Assembly: GCA_038229595.1 (NCBI GenBank)
Contig: JBBROH010000105.1
Location: forward strand, 1 to 15,176
Source: JBBROH01 sp038229595
GTDB taxonomy: Bacteria; Chloroflexota; Chloroflexia; QHBQ01
Length of the DNA stretch: 15,176 nt
Direction: 5' to 3'
Shown piece after piece: positions 13,850 through 15,176 of this stretch. Made by a program: the position numbers and the translations under genes. The notes beneath the pieces were generated by a model, which was given only the letters and a program-made list of their open reading frames with translations, had not been told where the DNA came from and did not search any database. Positions within the stretch are counted from its first letter, which is position 1, and each line of letters opens with the position of its first letter.

Positions 13850-14058
13850 GTCAATCTCCCTGCTCAACCAGTGTATCAGGGTTGCTTTTCACACAGGTTC
13901 TAGCAATAACTGTACCATAAGCGGTGCGGCTTCAGAGCCTGTTGCAGAGGTGGCATTAGACTTGCTATCCCTACATCGTAGGAGCAAGCACGTTGCTACC
14001 TGCATCAATCCGGTCATGGCAGCTTGCATGACCTTAGCAGCCGAGAGGAGCATGGTTT
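13850..14058. promoter_or_regulatory. Divergent promoter region of AI-2E and copper-protein genes
   Basis: This spacer must hold the promoters for the minus-strand AI-2E/channel pair and the plus-strand copper-binding protein gene. Two imperfect inverted repeats are visible: AGCAA-GCACG-TTGCT (13983-13997) and the near-palindrome GTCATGGCAGCTTGCATGAC (14013-14032, 16 of 20 positions symmetric). Either could bind a repressor or a metal-responsive regulator, but neither matches a CsoR or CueR site clearly. TTGCAG at about 13943-13948 is a weak -35 candidate with no clear -10. Confidence 0.3.
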
Positions 14059-14466
14059 ATGGATGCCAACATGGGGAGTCAGAGTAGCAGTAAGAGCGGC
14101 CAGATGAGCGGCATGAATAGCCAGCAGATGAGTGCGGAGATGCAGGCTTGCATCCAGGAGTGCCTCAACTGCTTCACCGTTTGCCAGTCCACGATCCAGT
14201 ATTGCTTGCAGAAGGGTGGCAAGCACGCTGAGGCCAGCCACATCCAGGCATTGATGGATTGCGCCCAAGCGTGTCTCAATAGTGCCACCTTTATGCTTAA
14301 CAACTCGCCGCTGCACAGCCAGGCCTGTGGACTCTGTGCCGAGGCTTGCCGCCGCTGTGCTGAGTCGTGCGAGGCAATGAGCGACGACGCGCAGATGCAG
14401 CTTTGCGCCGAAACCTGCCGCCGCTGCGAGCAGTCGTGTCGTCATATGGCCCAGATGATGGCATAA
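14059..14466 (+). CDS. Four-helix-bundle copper-binding protein (Csp-like)
   Basis: A 135-residue cysteine-rich protein of the Csp/DUF326 family, which stores Cu(I) inside a four-helix bundle lined with cysteines. Sixteen cysteines occur at residues 31, 35, 38, 42, 49, 68, 72, 90, 93, 97, 100, 104, 116, 120, 123 and 127, mostly in CxxC or CxxxC steps along helices, as in CGLCAEACRRCAESC. The first 30 residues are rich in Met, Ser and Gln and have no signal peptide, so a cytosolic Csp3-like location is likely. GAGAGGAG (14043-14050) lies 8 nt before the ATG. A probable terminator follows 20 nt after the stop, so it is a single-gene unit. Known family: Csp1 and Csp3 of methanotrophs and other bacteria. 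A role in copper buffering or detoxification is inferred. Confidence 0.9.
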   Translation: MDANMGSQSSSKSGQMSGMNSQQMSAEMQACIQECLNCFTVCQSTIQYCLQKGGKHAEASHIQALMDCAQACLNSATFMLNNSPLHSQACGLCAEACRRCAESCEAMSDDAQMQLCAETCRRCEQSCRHMAQMMA

Positions 14467-14486
14467 GCCACCACAACCAAAAGAGA

Positions 14487-14530
14487 AGCCGCCCACAATG
14501 CTGTTGCACAGCACCAGCTTGTGGGTGGCT
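14487..14530 (+). terminator. Hairpin terminator of the copper-protein gene
   Basis: Outer arms AGCCGCCCACAA (14487-14498) and TTGTGGGTGGCT (14519-14530) pair over 12 positions with one G-U. Inside, TGCTG (14499-14503) pairs with CAGCA (14509-14513). The stem starts 20 nt after the stop codon at 14464-14466 and ends in a short T-run (CTTTG). A stop signal for the plus-strand gene is likely; it may also stop minus-strand reading from the ABC genes. Confidence 0.6.
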
Positions 14531-14545
14531 TTGCGTAGCGGGGGC

Positions 14546-14856
14546 AACCACCTCCCCCCGCTGCAAGAGTTCGGCAACCGGCTGGCGCACCACCCAGAGG
14601 GCCGGGCCGAGGCTAGCCAGCAGATAGAGCAGGAACACCACCGCGCCGACCGCCACCGCCTGCTCTGCGGTCACGTCATCTATGCCAACACCCATAATGT
14701 GGGCGCGTCTGCGTTCGTTCTTCTGCACTTTGCTATTATATGCTATCCAGCCCGCGACTGCCACAGGTTGGCGGGATTGCGGCGGGCAGCGGCAACCAGG
14801 GCAGTGGCGGATTAGGCGGACAACAGTAGCTGGGCGCGGGCGGGACTGCTGGTCAT
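14546..14856 (-). pseudogene. FtsX-like ABC permease remnant
   Basis: On the minus strand, directly after the ABC ATPase gene, where its permease partner would be expected, only pieces are found. Nucleotides about 14546-14686 encode QAVAVGAVVFLLYLLASLG followed by PALWVVRQPVAELLQRGEV, which resembles the last membrane helix and C-terminal tail of FtsX-like (MacB/LolE-type) permeases. The preceding 170 nt have a short ATG frame at 14856 that stops after 14 codons, and no other membrane segments. A full permease needs about 400 or more residues, so most of the gene has been deleted. The frame past 14546 has no stop before it runs into the copper-protein gene. The assignment rests on a short segment and is tentative. 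Confidence 0.45.
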
Positions 14857-14872
14857 GCGGAGCGGCTGGCTC

Positions 14873-15176
14873 TTAGCCAACCAGCTTGCCGTCGCGCAAC
14901 TCGATCACCCGCCCAGCTTGGGCCGCCACCTGCGGATCGTGCGTCACCATCACAATAGTGACCCCTTCCTGCTCGTGCAGTTGGCGGAACAAGGCCATGA
15001 CTTCGCCACCTGCCGTGCTGTCCAGGTTGCCGGTTGGCTCGTCGGCAAGGAGCAACGCTGGCTTGTTGACCAGTGCGCGGGCGATTGCCACCCGCTGCTG
15101 CTCCCCACCTGATAGCTGGCTCGGCAGGTGGTTGGCCCGCCCGCTCAGCCCCACTTGCGCCAGCAACTCCTTCGCC
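14873..15176 (-). CDS. ABC transporter ATPase (LolD/MacB type), 5' part outside window
   Basis: The C-terminal 101 residues of an ABC ATPase; the gene enters from the right edge, so its start and the Walker A motif are outside the window. Visible motifs in order are the signature LSGGEQQRVAIARAL, Walker B with ALLLADEPTGNLD and its catalytic Glu, then the switch histidine in VTHD, and a final RVIELRDGKLVG strand. The EPTGNLDS form is characteristic of the LolD/MacB/FtsE group that works with FtsX-like permeases in lipoprotein, peptide or drug export. The expected permease downstream is only a remnant, so this transporter may be non-functional unless a partner lies elsewhere. Confidence 0.9.
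   Translation of the reverse strand, partial: AKELLAQVGLSGRANHLPSQLSGGEQQRVAIARALVNKPALLLADEPTGNLDSTAGGEVMALFRQLHEQEGVTIVMVTHDPQVAAQAGRVIELRDGKLVG

Noticed and set aside
10170..13957. Shared 12-mer AGAGGTGGCATT at 10170-10181 and 13946-13957
   Set aside because: Several 12-base matches are expected by chance in 15 kb, and no wider similarity surrounds the two copies.
14014..14577. 187-residue minus-strand frame opposite the copper protein
   Set aside because: It is the antisense of the cysteine-rich gene, whose family match and ribosome-binding site are clear.

Overview
The window looks like a chromosomal segment of a moderately high-GC bacterium. A hand count gives about 60% G+C over 5041-5160 in the main gene cluster, but only about 42% over 361-480 near the left edge. 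The protein families fit a Chloroflexota-type genome: YCF48-like lipoprotein, SLH domain, PqqD/SPASM radical SAM fusion, DUF2064 and GT-C glycosyltransferases, tandem DUF421 proteins and a Csp copper protein. That placement is inference from gene content only.

Layout. (1) 1-1800 is a worn, accessory-looking left end. It holds a low-GC YCF48-like lipoprotein (minus), the tail of an SLH-domain protein (minus) cut by the 3' end of an IS5-family transposase (plus), and a 600-base spacer with a MITE-like inverted repeat and a dense set of small hairpins. (2) 1802-9280 is a compact eight-gene plus-strand operon with gaps or overlaps of -17 to +28 nt: a PqqD-radical SAM-SPASM-TusA fusion, a stand-alone TusA-like protein, a DsrE-like protein, a DUF2064 glycosyltransferase-like protein, a DoxX/DoxD-like membrane protein, a GT-C polytopic mannosyltransferase-like protein, a second radical SAM/SPASM protein and a GT2 glycosyltransferase. 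(3) 9281-10426 holds a convergent hairpin terminator, a frameshifted DUF4367-like lipoprotein (minus) and a divergent spacer with a perfect 17-bp palindromic hairpin. (4) 10427-13849 is a membrane-protein block: two tandem DUF421 genes (plus, the second frameshifted) converge on a minus-strand pair coding for a voltage-sensor ion channel with an unusual filter and an AI-2E family transporter. (5) 13850-15176 holds a 16-cysteine four-helix-bundle copper-binding protein with its terminator, the remnant of an FtsX-like permease, and the 3' part of an ABC ATPase that runs off the right edge.

How the genes may work together. The main operon joins sulfur-relay folds (two TusA-like domains, DsrE, DoxX/DoxD), two radical SAM enzymes and three glycosyltransferase folds, one of them a membrane GT-C enzyme of the kind that uses polyprenyl-phosphate sugars. 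The tight coupling suggests one pathway, possibly making or exporting a sulfur- or selenium-linked glycoconjugate or a modified peptide. The product is not known to me, and this operon is the best candidate here for an undescribed system. The copper protein, the channel and the AI-2E transporter look like separate housekeeping or stress units. Two single-base frameshifts (near 9958 and 11184) plus the broken IS, SLH and permease genes mean either local gene decay or residual sequencing error.
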